Positions 8,072 to 16,957 of a stretch of DNA of 64,000 nucleotides are shown in pieces. Below the pieces are notes generated by a model, which was not told where the DNA came from, did not search any database, and worked only from the letters and a program-made list of their open reading frames with translations. The stretch's first letter is position 1, and every line of letters begins with the position of its first letter. The stretch spans positions 124,001 to 188,000 of the forward strand of contig NZ_MKVA01000009.1 of assembly GCF_001899075.1 (NCBI RefSeq), given 5' to 3'. The position numbers were made by a program, and so were the translations under genes. The stretch comes from Devosia sp. 67-54. Its GTDB lineage: Bacteria; Pseudomonadota; Alphaproteobacteria; Rhizobiales; Devosiaceae.

Positions 8072-9343
8072 CTACTTGGCGTTCATCCGGTTGTACTCGG
8101 CCATCACCGCGTCGCGTGCGTTGTCGACGGCCTGCGCGGGCGTGATCCTGCCGGCGATGACGTCGGCCATCTGCGCCGACCAGGCGGCGGTGATCGCCGG
8201 ATAGATCGGCACCGACGGACGCGGCCTCATCCCGCTGTCGACGATCGTCTTGAACTGCTGCATCAGCGGATCGTTCTTGTAGAAATCCTGCGTCCACACG
8301 TCATCGATCACCGGCAGATGTCCGGCATTGGCGTTGAGCGGCCCGATGGTCTTGGGCGTGGTCAGGAACTGGATGAACTTCCAGGCCGCCTGCTCGCGCT
8401 CGGGATCGCTGGCGAAGATGCCGTAGGTGAAGCCGGTCAAGACCGGCACGGCCTTGGCGCCGTCGGGCAGCGGATAGTTGAACACCCCGAGATCGCCCTT
8501 GAGCCACGGCGCGTCGGTGTACATCGAGGTGACGCGCGACGACGTGGCGGCGATCGAGGCGGCCTCGTGGGTATAGAGGAACGGCCGGATCTTGTTTTCG
8601 TCGAGCGTCGTGTCGTTCGACATGAAGCCCTTGTCGGCGAGCTCGTGATAGAGGCTGTAGACCTTCTCGAGCGCCTCGCGGTTCTTGCCGTCGGCAAAGA
8701 TCGGCTTGCCCTGGGCATCGACCATCTCGCCGCCGAGCCCCCAGAACATCGACAGCATGTGCAGCGCCGTGACCTCGCCGCTGGCGGCGGGCAGCAGCGT
8801 GCCGAACATGTTGGCGGCCTTGGCCTTGGCGGCGAAGGCGAGGAACTCGTCCCAGGTCTGCGGCGGCTTGTCGTAGCCGAGCTGCTTCATGGTATCGATC
8901 GGATAGAACAGGCCGCGCCACGAGGTGTGGAACGGCACGGCGTAGATCTTGCCGTCGAGCGTGACGGCATCGACCGACGCCTTGAGCCAGTGCGACCGGC
9001 TGTCGGCGCTCCACAGATCGTTGAGCGGCTGCAGCTTGCCGGTCTCCACCAGCCGCGAGATCCAGAAGCCGTCGAGCAGCGCGAGGTCGGGCAGCGTGTT
9101 GCTGCTGGCCGCCGTCAGGAACTGCTGCAGCGCCTCGGTGCCGCCGCGCTCCACCTCGTATTTGATGGTGATGCCGGGGTTCTCTTTCTCGAACTCGGCG
9201 TAGGCCGCCTTGTAGGCGTCGGCCACCGCCGGCAGACCCGCCGACGGCGAGAAATCCGGATGCACCCACACCGTGAGCTCCAGCGCCCAGGCGGGCGTGG
9301 CCAGCATGCCTGCCAGAGCGGCGGACAGCAGCAGCTTGTTCAT
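8072..9343 (-). CDS. Sugar-binding protein 2, paralogue of the adjacent one
   Basis: A 423-residue exported protein with signal peptide MNKLLLSAALAGMLATPAWA and mature start LELTVWVHP. It aligns end to end with the product of 6673-7959 at roughly half identity by eye, without large insertions. It is the first gene of the leftward operon, preceded by a GAGGAGAGGG ribosome site and by a divergent promoter carrying a 24-bp near-palindrome. A 112-base gap separates it from its paralogue; the gap holds only a short GGCGCC-type dyad. Confidence 0.92.
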   Translation of the reverse strand: MNKLLLSAALAGMLATPAWALELTVWVHPDFSPSAGLPAVADAYKAAYAEFEKENPGITIKYEVERGGTEALQQFLTAASSNTLPDLALLDGFWISRLVETGKLQPLNDLWSADSRSHWLKASVDAVTLDGKIYAVPFHTSWRGLFYPIDTMKQLGYDKPPQTWDEFLAFAAKAKAANMFGTLLPAASGEVTALHMLSMFWGLGGEMVDAQGKPIFADGKNREALEKVYSLYHELADKGFMSNDTTLDENKIRPFLYTHEAASIAATSSRVTSMYTDAPWLKGDLGVFNYPLPDGAKAVPVLTGFTYGIFASDPEREQAAWKFIQFLTTPKTIGPLNANAGHLPVIDDVWTQDFYKNDPLMQQFKTIVDSGMRPRPSVPIYPAITAAWSAQMADVIAGRITPAQAVDNARDAVMAEYNRMNAK

Positions 9344-9414
9344 GGTCCCTCTCCTCCTCGGGCCGGCACTCTCCCCTGCCGGCCCTCCTCCTGCGCAATG
9401 CGGTTGCGCTCCGA

Positions 9415-9438
9415 TATAGTAGTATTAATATTACTATA
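9415..9438. promoter_or_regulatory. AT-rich palindrome, probable GntR operator in the divergent promoter
   Basis: Two 12-base halves (TATAGTAGTATT and, reversed, TATAGTAATATT) match at 11 of 12 positions around the centre 9426/9427. It stands out in ~68% GC DNA. It is 72-95 bases before the binding-protein start and 68-91 before the GntR start. FadR-family GntR proteins bind short AT-rich dyads of this kind; that this one is the site is inferred. Confidence 0.7.
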
Positions 9439-9505
9439 GACGCTGAACGCAGATCGTGTCAAGTTGCCCGCGGTGCGATAGGAGATCGCCCACCCCCAAG
9501 GCGGA

Positions 9506-10318
9506 TTGCACCCGCCGGACAGCCGCAACGAGGCCGCATTGGACGCAAAGAAACCGGCTCAGTCGCCCAGCACGATGGCGCGCGCCGTCCGCAGCGCCTT
9601 TGCCAGCCGGCACCACCTGTCGCCGCTCGCCGACGAGATGGGCGGCCGCATCGTGGCCGGCGAGTTCAGCGTCGGCGACGTGCTGTCGGAAAAGATGTTC
9701 GGCGCCACGCGCAACGTCAGTAGAACGTCGTTTCGCGAGGCGGTGAAGGTGCTGGCCGGCAAGGGCATGGTGACGGCGCGGCAGCGCACCGGCACGCTGG
9801 TGGCGCCGCGCACCAGCTGGAACCTGCTCGATCCCGACCTCATGGCATGGCGGCTGGCCTCCGGCGACATCGACCGCTTCATCCAGGATTTCTTCGTGTT
9901 CCGCGAAGGCATCGAGCCGCTGGCCGCCGAATCGGCGGCGCAACGCCGCGACCCCGCGGCGATCGAGGTGATCCAGGAGGCGCTCGACGAAATGCGCGCC
10001 GAGGAAGGCCGCGACCCGTTCGGCCAGTCCTTCGTCGCCGCCGACGTGCATTTCCACAAGGCCATCTTCCAGGCGTCGAACAACGAGTTCCTGATCGCCA
10101 TGGGCAACATGCTGGAAATGCCGCTGACCCTCAGCTTCAGCCTGCACTCGTCGCTGCATGTCGGACCGGCCAACCGGCTGGCGCTGCACGAGGCGGTGCT
10201 GTCGGCGATCCGCGCCGGCAACGCCGCGAGCGCGCGGCTGGCCTCGCTCGACCTGCTCAAGGGCGTCGCCCACCACGTCCACGACATCGTCACCGACCAG
10301 GCGCGGGCCGCGAGCTGA
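9506..10318 (+). CDS. GntR-family transcriptional regulator (FadR subfamily)
   Basis: A 270-residue regulator: a winged helix-turn-helix near residues 30-105 (GEFSVGDVLSEK... VSRTSFREAVKVLAGKGMV... TGTLV) and an FCD ligand domain with the metal-binding Asp/His positions (DVHFHKAIFQASNN and HEAVLSAIRAGN). It is divergent from the sugar operon and probably represses it until a sugar-acid ligand binds. The start is uncertain: TTG at 9506 has AAGGCGG close upstream, whereas ATG at 9575 would give 247 residues and still include the whole DNA-binding domain. It overlaps the HAD gene by one base (TGATG). Confidence 0.88.
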   Translation: MHPPDSRNEAALDAKKPAQSPSTMARAVRSAFASRHHLSPLADEMGGRIVAGEFSVGDVLSEKMFGATRNVSRTSFREAVKVLAGKGMVTARQRTGTLVAPRTSWNLLDPDLMAWRLASGDIDRFIQDFFVFREGIEPLAAESAAQRRDPAAIEVIQEALDEMRAEEGRDPFGQSFVAADVHFHKAIFQASNNEFLIAMGNMLEMPLTLSFSLHSSLHVGPANRLALHEAVLSAIRAGNAASARLASLDLLKGVAHHVHDIVTDQARAAS

Positions 10319-11142
10319 TGGCAGAGGGCCGGCCGCCCCGGATGGGGATCGACTTTTCCAGGGTCGATGGCGTCGTCTGCGACATGGACGGCGTGCTCTG
10401 GCACGGCGAGCAGCCGCTGCCGGGGCTGGTGGATTTCTTCACGACGATCCGGCGCCGCGCGCTGCCGGTCGCGCTCGCCACCAACAACAGCAGCAAGTCG
10501 GGCCGCGAATATGTCGGCAAGCTGCGGCGCCTCGGCGTCGACGGCATCCCGGAGACCGCCGTGATCACCTCGCGGACGGCGATGGTCGACTACCTGCTGC
10601 AGCATTACGCGCCGCCATGCGAGGTGTACGTCATCGGCACGTCCGGCCTGGCCGACGCCATTCGCGCGGCCGGATACCGGGTCGGCGACGCCGCCGGCGT
10701 GGTCGTGGTCGGCATCGACCTCGGCATCAGCTACGACAAGCTGAAACGCGCCACACTGCTGATCCGCGGTGGAGCGGCGTTCCTCGGCACCAATGGCGAC
10801 GCCAGCGTGCCCGCGGCCGAAGGCCTGGTGCCGGGCAACGGCGCCATCCTCGCAGCGCTCGAGGCGGCCACGGGCCACGCTCCGGTGGTCGTCGGCAAGC
10901 CGTCGCGGCCGATGTTCGACTCGGCGCTGCGCGTGCTCGGCACCGCGCCGGCCCGCACGCTGATGGTCGGCGACCGGCTGGACACCGACATCGCCGGCGC
11001 CCGGGCGAGCGGTCTCGCGGCCGCTCTCGTCCTCAGCGGCGCCACCAGCCGCCATGACCTCGCCGGCAGCGCGATCCAGCCCGACGGGGTTTTCGACGGA
11101 CTGCCCGACCTGCAGGCGGCCTGGACGGACGGCACGCGCTAG
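10318..11142 (+). CDS. HAD-superfamily phosphatase, NagD/p-nitrophenylphosphatase type
   Basis: A 274-residue HAD-IIA enzyme. Motif I is CDMDGVLWHG (Asp22 nucleophile, Asp24 acid/base), motif II ATNNSSKSG, motif III the Lys of VGKPSRPMF and motif IV VGDRLDTDIAGA. The C2 cap between motifs II and III is of the usual length. It would dephosphorylate a small sugar phosphate or phosphoglycolate-like compound in the cytosol. Its ATG shares a base with the stop of the GntR gene, so the two are co-translated and the phosphatase probably serves the same sugar pathway. The autotransporter gene converges on it, with 28 bases between the stops. Confidence 0.9.
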   Translation: MAEGRPPRMGIDFSRVDGVVCDMDGVLWHGEQPLPGLVDFFTTIRRRALPVALATNNSSKSGREYVGKLRRLGVDGIPETAVITSRTAMVDYLLQHYAPPCEVYVIGTSGLADAIRAAGYRVGDAAGVVVVGIDLGISYDKLKRATLLIRGGAAFLGTNGDASVPAAEGLVPGNGAILAALEAATGHAPVVVGKPSRPMFDSALRVLGTAPARTLMVGDRLDTDIAGARASGLAAALVLSGATSRHDLAGSAIQPDGVFDGLPDLQAAWTDGTR

Positions 11143-11170
11143 CGCCGTCACACGACGACGACGCTGCCCG

Positions 11171-14100
11171 TCAGAAACGCCCCGACAGCGTCGCCTTGAG
11201 CGCGTGCGACTGCCCGGCGGTCGACATCTGGCCGGAGTAGTAGACGTCGAGATCCACCCCGCGGCCCAGCGTGGTCGAGGCGCCGGCTTCGACGACCACG
11301 GACGTGGCGCCGCCCGACGGCCCCGCCACCGTGAACGGCGCACCGCCGGCGAAGGCCTGCGTCGCCGTCGGCGCGCCGCCGAAACGCTGCTGCACGCCCA
11401 GCATGGCATGCGCATGCACCACCATGTCGTCGCCGAGCACGAAGTCGGTCGCGGCCCGGACGCCGAGCGTGGCGATGACGGCGGTGGCGGCATTCGCGTG
11501 TCCGTCGAGCGCCGCCGGGCCGCCGCTTTCGGCATAGGCGCCGGCGCTGCCGGTGACGACCGCGAGGCGCGCGAACGGCTCGATACTGCCCTTGTCGAGC
11601 GGGAAGGCGTAGGCCAGCTCGCCGAAAAGCTGGCCGGTCACGCCGAGCTGCGACGAGGTGAGCGTCTGCCCCAGCCCCGTCACGGCGGGCGTCCGCGTGA
11701 CCGTGGCCTGGTCGAGGCTGCCCGCGGCGCCGACCTTGACCGTCACCTGGCCCAGCCGGGTGCCGCCATAGACCCCGAGCTGGTAGCTGGCGATGTCGGC
11801 GCTGGAACTGCGATCCGGCGCCGAGAGGTGCGAGAGCGACATCCCGGCGAGCACGCCGGCAAAGCCGTTGTCGCCGATGAGCCCGTCGGCGCCGACCATC
11901 AAGCCGCCGGAGGCGGTGCTGAAGCTCGCGGCGTTGCCGTCGCCGACAACGGTGCCGAGACTGCCATAGGAGCGCGTCCACAGCGTGCGGGCATGCTCGG
12001 CCCGGCTGCCGTCGATCGCCGAGAACGCCGCGTCGATGCGGTCGAACACCGCCTCGCGCGGGGCGCGGCTCGCATCGATCAGGGCACGCGTGAGGCTGGC
12101 GTGGATTTCGCCCGAGAGCTGGTCGAAGGCACCGCGCGCCGCGGCCGCCGACAGCGGCACGATGGCGTTGACCAGCGGATCGCTGCCGCCGAGGCTCTGC
12201 AGCCCTTCGGCGGTGGCGCGCTGGTTCGGCGTCTGCGCCACGCTGGGAAGGTCGGCGATGGCAGTGAGGCGCAGCCAGACCTGCCGCAGGCTTTTGGCCT
12301 GGTCGAGCTCGAACCGCAGGAAGGCCGAATCGCTGCTGAGCCCGGTGAAGCTGCCATTGCGCGTTCCGGCGTCGAGCACCAGGAACTCCTGCCCGACGGT
12401 GTAGGTGCCGGGCCCGGGGATGGTGTGCACGCTGGCGGCCGCCGCGATATCGGCGATGCCGGTGACCTGCAGCAGGTCGGCGCTGCCGCTGGCGTCGAGC
12501 TCGGCCTCGAGCACCGAGCCCGCGGCGAACGAGGCCGACCCGACCGTCAGCGTGCCGATCGAATTGCCCGGGGCGACAATGGCGCCGGCCAATGCGCTGA
12601 AGCTGCCGAGCGTGCCGTGGCCGCCGAGCACGGCGCCGCCGTCGATCGTCGCGGTGAGGCTGGCGAGCGTGCCGTCGACCGCGAGCCGCCCCTGCTGCAC
12701 GTCGATATCGGGGAGCGTCGTGCTCGAGCCGGTCAGCGTCCAGGTGCCGGCCCCGGTCTTCTGCGCCACCTCGAAATTGATCGCCGTGGCGGCATCGAAG
12801 CTGTTGTTGCCGTCGCCCGTGAAGCGCACGGTGTCGCTGCCGCTGCCGCCATTGAGGATGCCGTTGATCACCGAGCCGGTGCCCAGGATCGCGAGGTCGG
12901 CGCCGCCGCCGAGCTTGACGTCGCCATTGACGGTGCCGGTGTTGGTGAAGGTCGAGGGCGAAGCGCCGAGGAAGGTCACCGCCGGCCCGGCGTCGCCGGT
13001 GATGGTGCCGGCATTGGTGAGGCTGGTGGGCGAGGTGTCGGTTTCCTGGAACTGCACGCCGGCGCTGTGGCCGCGGATGAGCCCGCCGGCGGCGACCGAA
13101 ACGCTGTCGCCGCGCCCCGTCGTCATGATGCCGATGGCGTTGTCGCCCGTCGCCGAGATCGAGCCGGCGACGGTGATGATGCTGGTGCCGGTGCCGCCGC
13201 CGAAGCCGGCGACGACGCCGTGCCCCGTATCGCCGGTGGTGGTGATGGAGCCGTTGACGGCGAGCTTCGAGGTGCCGCTCAGCTTGTTGGTCAGCGACAC
13301 GCCCCAGCTGTTGACGCCGACGGTCGACGCCGCCCCGGCCACGGTGACGTCCATGCCGCCGGTGCCGGCCTGGACGGAGACGGCGGTGCCCGTGCCTTCC
13401 GTCCGCACATTGCCCACGCGCACCGTCACCAGCCCCGCCGTCGCGGTGCTGCCGGTGACGTTGCCGTTGACGTTGACGCCGGAGGCGGAGCTGCCCCTGG
13501 TGACGATCGAGCCGCCGGTGGTGTCGACCAGGATCGAGGCGTTGGCGCCGCCGGCAAAGGCATTGACGGCGTTGGAGTAGCTGCCCTCGGTCGTGACGTT
13601 GCCGGTGCGCACCGTCATCGCCGCGGTGCTGCCGCCGCTGCCGAACGTCGCCGTGATGCCGGCGGCCGCGCCGCCCCTGGTGGATACCGTGCCGCCGCGC
13701 GTGTCGATGTCGAGCGTGCCGCCATTGGTCGTCTGCGCGAAGATGCCGCCGGCATTGTCGCCCAGCGTCGCGATGTCGTGCGCGGTGATCGAGACCGGGC
13801 CGCCGCCCCAGCTGACCACGTCGATGCCGGTGGCCGGCCCGCCATTGGTGCCGCTGGGACCCGCGCCCTTGGTCGACACCGTGCCCAGCACCGTCACCGT
13901 CACCGCCCCGTCCGCCCCCACGCCGGAGGTCGCGGCGTGGATGCCCTCGGCGCTTTCGCCCTCGGTCGCGACGTCGCCGGCCTTGATGGTGATCGCGCCA
14001 CCGCCGGTCGGCACGCTCGGCGAGGCGATCCAGCCGCTCTGTGCCCAGATGCCGCGCGCCTTGTCGCCGGTGGTCTTGACCAGCCCCAGCGTGCCCGGCG

Positions 14101-15670
14101 CCGCCCCGGCCGAGGTGTCGATGTCGATGCGGCCATTGGCGCCCGCACCGGACGTGTAGGCGCTGATGGCGTTGGCGGCATTGGACGAGCCGTCCGGCGT
14201 GCCGCTGGTGGAGACCGATTGCGCCGTGATGCTGATGGCGCCGCCATCGGGCGTGCTCACGCCATTGTAGGTGCCGTTGAAGACGTGGATGCCCTCGCTG
14301 TAGATGCCGCCGGTGGTGATCGTGCCGGCGTTGATGGTCACCGGATTGGCGCTGGTGCGGTCGATGCGGATGCCGTCGGCGCCGTTGCCGGAGGTCGAGA
14401 TCGTATGGTCCTGCGCCCCGATGGTGATGGCTCCGGCACCCGAAATGCGGATGGCGTCGGCGCCGCCGCCCAGCGTGGTGATGTCGCCGGCGGTGATGAA
14501 CACGGCGCCCTTGGAGGTGGTCGAGATGCCGTAGGCGCTGGTGCCCTTGGTGGAGACCGCCCCGGTGGTGATCGAGATGTCGGCGGCGTTCGCGGCGGCG
14601 GTGTTCTGCACCGAAATGCCGGTGGCCGCGCCCGTGCCGGTGGTGCTGATCGTGCCGGCGCTGGTATCGACGATGGTCCTGGCCGTGCCGGTCGCCTGGC
14701 TCATCACCGAGATGGCGCTGGTCGCCGACGCCGCCGTCGACACCGACGCGGTCTTGACGGTGACGGCGGCGGCGCCCGAGGCGCTGACCGCGGTGCTGTA
14801 GCTGGTGCCGCCCGACAGCGTCACGGCGCCGCCGGTGCTGTCGATCAGCACCGTGCCGCTGCCCGACGTTGCCGCCAGGATGCCGCCGGCAATGCCGCCG
14901 CTGCCGCTGTTGCTGACCCCGCCGGTGGTGACGCTGACATTGCCGCCGCCCGACGCCGCATAGATGCCGAAGGCGGTGCCGCCGCCCGACAGCGTGACCT
15001 GCCCGGTGTGAACGGCAACGTCGCTGCTGCTCGACAGGCCGTAGACGCCATAGACGCCGTCGCCGGTGCCACGCGCAATCACCGTGCCAGTGGTGAGACT
15101 TACGGAGCCGCCGGTGCTGCGGGCATAGACGCCGCGCACATTGGTGCTCGCCCCCGAGACGTTGCCGACGGTCACGTCGCCGACGATGGCGTCGACCGAA
15201 CCCGGCACGCCCGCGGCGTCGCCGACATTGTAGCCCCAGGTGTTGGAGTTCGCGGTGCTCACCGCGCTGCCGGCGGCGCGGATGACCACCGCGCTCGGCG
15301 CGCCATAGAAGTACACGCCATCGGCGCCCGCCGCCGAGGTACCGATGCTGACGCCGGAGGCGATGTTGACCGTCTGGGTGCCGCTGCCGTTGAGCCCCAG
15401 CCCGCCATTGGGCGCGGTGACCACGACGCCCGATTGCAGCGTCACGGTCTGGTTGCTGGCGCTGTAGGTGATGCCGCCGGCGAACGGGTTGCCGGCGCTG
15501 GTGCAGGTGACGCTGGCGCCGCTGCCGCACTCGTCGGCAGCCATCGCCGGTACGATTGTCCCAGCCGCATAGGCCGGCCACGCCAGCAGCGCAGCCATGA
15601 AGAGGCCCCTGCGCCCGGCCCGACCTCGCCCCCGCGCCTCGGGTCCCCGCCCCGCGCCGCTCGCCCCCAT
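11171..15670 (-). CDS. Giant autotransporter (type Va secretion) with repetitive passenger
   Basis: A 1,499-residue surface protein. The N-terminal signal has an Arg-rich extension (about 22 residues), then a hydrophobic core and a cleavage region AMAADECG near residue 44. The passenger, about residues 50-1220, is a low-complexity beta-helix text rich in Gly, Ala, Thr, Ser and Val, with repeats of the 'ITTGxVSTxGTxAxGI' kind and almost no cysteine after the first residues. The last ~270 residues, from about 1228 (LWTRSYGSLG), look like the 12-strand outer-membrane barrel and end in the required aromatic, ATLSGRF. A likely adhesin or biofilm protein. ATG at 15670 follows AGGGGCG; Met25 is an alternative start with a shorter signal. 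It is divergent from a LuxR-like gene only 107 bases away. Confidence 0.92.
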   Translation of the reverse strand: MGASGAGRGPEARGRGRAGRRGLFMAALLAWPAYAAGTIVPAMAADECGSGASVTCTSAGNPFAGGITYSASNQTVTLQSGVVVTAPNGGLGLNGSGTQTVNIASGVSIGTSAAGADGVYFYGAPSAVVIRAAGSAVSTANSNTWGYNVGDAAGVPGSVDAIVGDVTVGNVSGASTNVRGVYARSTGGSVSLTTGTVIARGTGDGVYGVYGLSSSSDVAVHTGQVTLSGGGTAFGIYAASGGGNVSVTTGGVSNSGSGGIAGGILAATSGSGTVLIDSTGGAVTLSGGTSYSTAVSASGAAAVTVKTASVSTAASATSAISVMSQATGTARTIVDTSAGTISTTGTGAATGISVQNTAAANAADISITTGAVSTKGTSAYGISTTSKGAVFITAGDITTLGGGADAIRISGAGAITIGAQDHTISTSGNGADGIRIDRTSANPVTINAGTITTGGIYSEGIHVFNGTYNGVSTPDGGAISITAQSVSTSGTPDGSSNAANAISAYTSGAGANGRIDIDTSAGAAPGTLGLVKTTGDKARGIWAQSGWIASPSVPTGGGAITIKAGDVATEGESAEGIHAATSGVGADGAVTVTVLGTVSTKGAGPSGTNGGPATGIDVVSWGGGPVSITAHDIATLGDNAGGIFAQTTNGGTLDIDTRGGTVSTRGGAAAGITATFGSGGSTAAMTVRTGNVTTEGSYSNAVNAFAGGANASILVDTTGGSIVTRGSSASGVNVNGNVTGSTATAGLVTVRVGNVRTEGTGTAVSVQAGTGGMDVTVAGAASTVGVNSWGVSLTNKLSGTSKLAVNGSITTTGDTGHGVVAGFGGGTGTSIITVAGSISATGDNAIGIMTTGRGDSVSVAAGGLIRGHSAGVQFQETDTSPTSLTNAGTITGDAGPAVTFLGASPSTFTNTGTVNGDVKLGGGADLAILGTGSVINGILNGGSGSDTVRFTGDGNNSFDAATAINFEVAQKTGAGTWTLTGSSTTLPDIDVQQGRLAVDGTLASLTATIDGGAVLGGHGTLGSFSALAGAIVAPGNSIGTLTVGSASFAAGSVLEAELDASGSADLLQVTGIADIAAAASVHTIPGPGTYTVGQEFLVLDAGTRNGSFTGLSSDSAFLRFELDQAKSLRQVWLRLTAIADLPSVAQTPNQRATAEGLQSLGGSDPLVNAIVPLSAAAARGAFDQLSGEIHASLTRALIDASRAPREAVFDRIDAAFSAIDGSRAEHARTLWTRSYGSLGTVVGDGNAASFSTASGGLMVGADGLIGDNGFAGVLAGMSLSHLSAPDRSSSADIASYQLGVYGGTRLGQVTVKVGAAGSLDQATVTRTPAVTGLGQTLTSSQLGVTGQLFGELAYAFPLDKGSIEPFARLAVVTGSAGAYAESGGPAALDGHANAATAVIATLGVRAATDFVLGDDMVVHAHAMLGVQQRFGGAPTATQAFAGGAPFTVAGPSGGATSVVVEAGASTTLGRGVDLDVYYSGQMSTAGQSHALKATLSGRF

Positions 15671-15777
15671 GGTAACGCCCCTGCAGCTTCAGTCTTCTCG
15701 AAAGCGATAGCTTGCAGGAGCGCCCGGTCTGCCGCACTGTTCAAACGAGTAGGGTTGCGCAAATTCGGGAGACGCCG

Positions 15778-16920
15778 ATGCACCGTCGTCCGTCCGTGCA
15801 GGAACAGCTTGGGCTGATCGAAGCCTTCTACCGCGGCGTGACCGACACCGCCGCCTTCCATGACGCCATGAACCGCTTCGCCGATGCCTTCGGCGCGCGC
15901 GCCAGCGCGCTGCTGTCGTTCGACGCCAGCGTGCCCAAATCCGACGTCAGCGTCGTCACCGGCGACTTCGAGGGCGACGTGCTGGCGCGCTACCAGCGCG
16001 ACTACATGCCCTTCGATCCGGCGCCGCAGGCGTTCTCGCGCCTCCCCATCGGCCGCGCCTCGAGCACCGACCGCATGTTCACCGCCGACGAAAAGCGCCG
16101 CAGCGTCTTCCTCAACGAGCTGTTCGAGCCGGCGGGCTTCGTCGAAACGCTGGGCGGCGTGACGCGCTCGGCCGGCGGGCGCTTCGAGATGTTCGGGCTG
16201 CAGCGCGGCAAGGATCGCGCCGTGTTCGGCAAGGACGACGACCGCGCCGCCGAGAACATCATTCCACACATGGCGCGGGCGCTGCAGGTGCGGCGGCTGC
16301 TGCTGGCACAGGACGTGCTGGTGGCCAATCTCGAGCGCACGCTCGACCGGGCGACGGCCGGCATCGCCATCCTCGACCCCGCCGGCCGCCTGGCGTTCGC
16401 CAACAAGACGGCGCAGGCCATCTGCCAGGCCGCCGACGGCCTGAGCTTCGACCGGTCGGGCCGGCTCGTCGCCGCCGACGCCGTCGCGCGCCGGTCCATC
16501 GATGCGCAGATCGCCGGGGTTGCCGCCGGCGAATCCGGCGGGCTCGTGCCCGTCCCGCGTCCGTCCGGGCGGCGCGCCTATACGGTGCTCGTTGCACCAC
16601 TGACGGCAGAATTGAGCGACCAATTGCTCGACGCCACGCGCAGCGGCGCGATGCTGGTCGTGCACGATCCCGAGCTCGGCCTCGGCGCGCCGGTCGAAGC
16701 GCTGCAGAAGGGCCTCGGCCTGCCGCGCGGCGCCGCCGAGCTCAGCATGGCGCTGGCGGCGGGACACGATCTCAAGAGCTTTGCCGAAGCGCGGGGCGTG
16801 ACCATCCACACCGCCCGCTTCCACCTGCGCATTGCGCTGGAGCGAACCGAGGCCAACTCCCAGGCCGGCCTCGTTCGCCTGGTCGTGCGCTTCCTCTCCG
16901 ACATGGGAGCCGGCTGGTAG
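15778..16920 (+). CDS. PAS/LuxR-like transcriptional regulator 1, divergent from the autotransporter
   Basis: A 380-residue protein of the same family as the products at 35863-36996, 55730-56869 and 63365-64000. The N-terminal sensor (LIEAFYRGVTDTAAFHDAMNRF) matches the LIGAIYDAxxDPxxW opening of the others. A PAS-like middle has GIAILDPAGRLAFANKTAQAI. The C-terminal ~65 residues occupy the LuxR helix-turn-helix position (LPRGAAELSMALAAGHDLKSFAEARGVTIHTARFHL, seen in parts) but are weaker: the usual LT..E start and the second-helix Gly/Ser pattern are eroded. ATG at 15778 has GGGAG 8 bases upstream and gives the same length as the relatives (377-380); an in-frame TTG at 15712 is rejected. It likely controls the autotransporter. 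Confidence 0.82.
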   Translation: MHRRPSVQEQLGLIEAFYRGVTDTAAFHDAMNRFADAFGARASALLSFDASVPKSDVSVVTGDFEGDVLARYQRDYMPFDPAPQAFSRLPIGRASSTDRMFTADEKRRSVFLNELFEPAGFVETLGGVTRSAGGRFEMFGLQRGKDRAVFGKDDDRAAENIIPHMARALQVRRLLLAQDVLVANLERTLDRATAGIAILDPAGRLAFANKTAQAICQAADGLSFDRSGRLVAADAVARRSIDAQIAGVAAGESGGLVPVPRPSGRRAYTVLVAPLTAELSDQLLDATRSGAMLVVHDPELGLGAPVEALQKGLGLPRGAAELSMALAAGHDLKSFAEARGVTIHTARFHLRIALERTEANSQAGLVRLVVRFLSDMGAGW

Positions 16921-16957
16921 GCGTTACGACCGATGCTCCGGCCTTGTGCGCCCCGAG

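Noticed and set aside
11054-15817. A very long open frame (about 1,587 codons) on the + strand opposite the autotransporter, and a third long frame at 11148-15737 on the - strand
   Set aside because: Both are rich in Arg, Gly, Ala and His with no domain, signal or start site; they stay open because of the strong G/C codon-position bias. The frame at 11171-15670 has a signal peptide, passenger repeats and a barrel ending in Phe.
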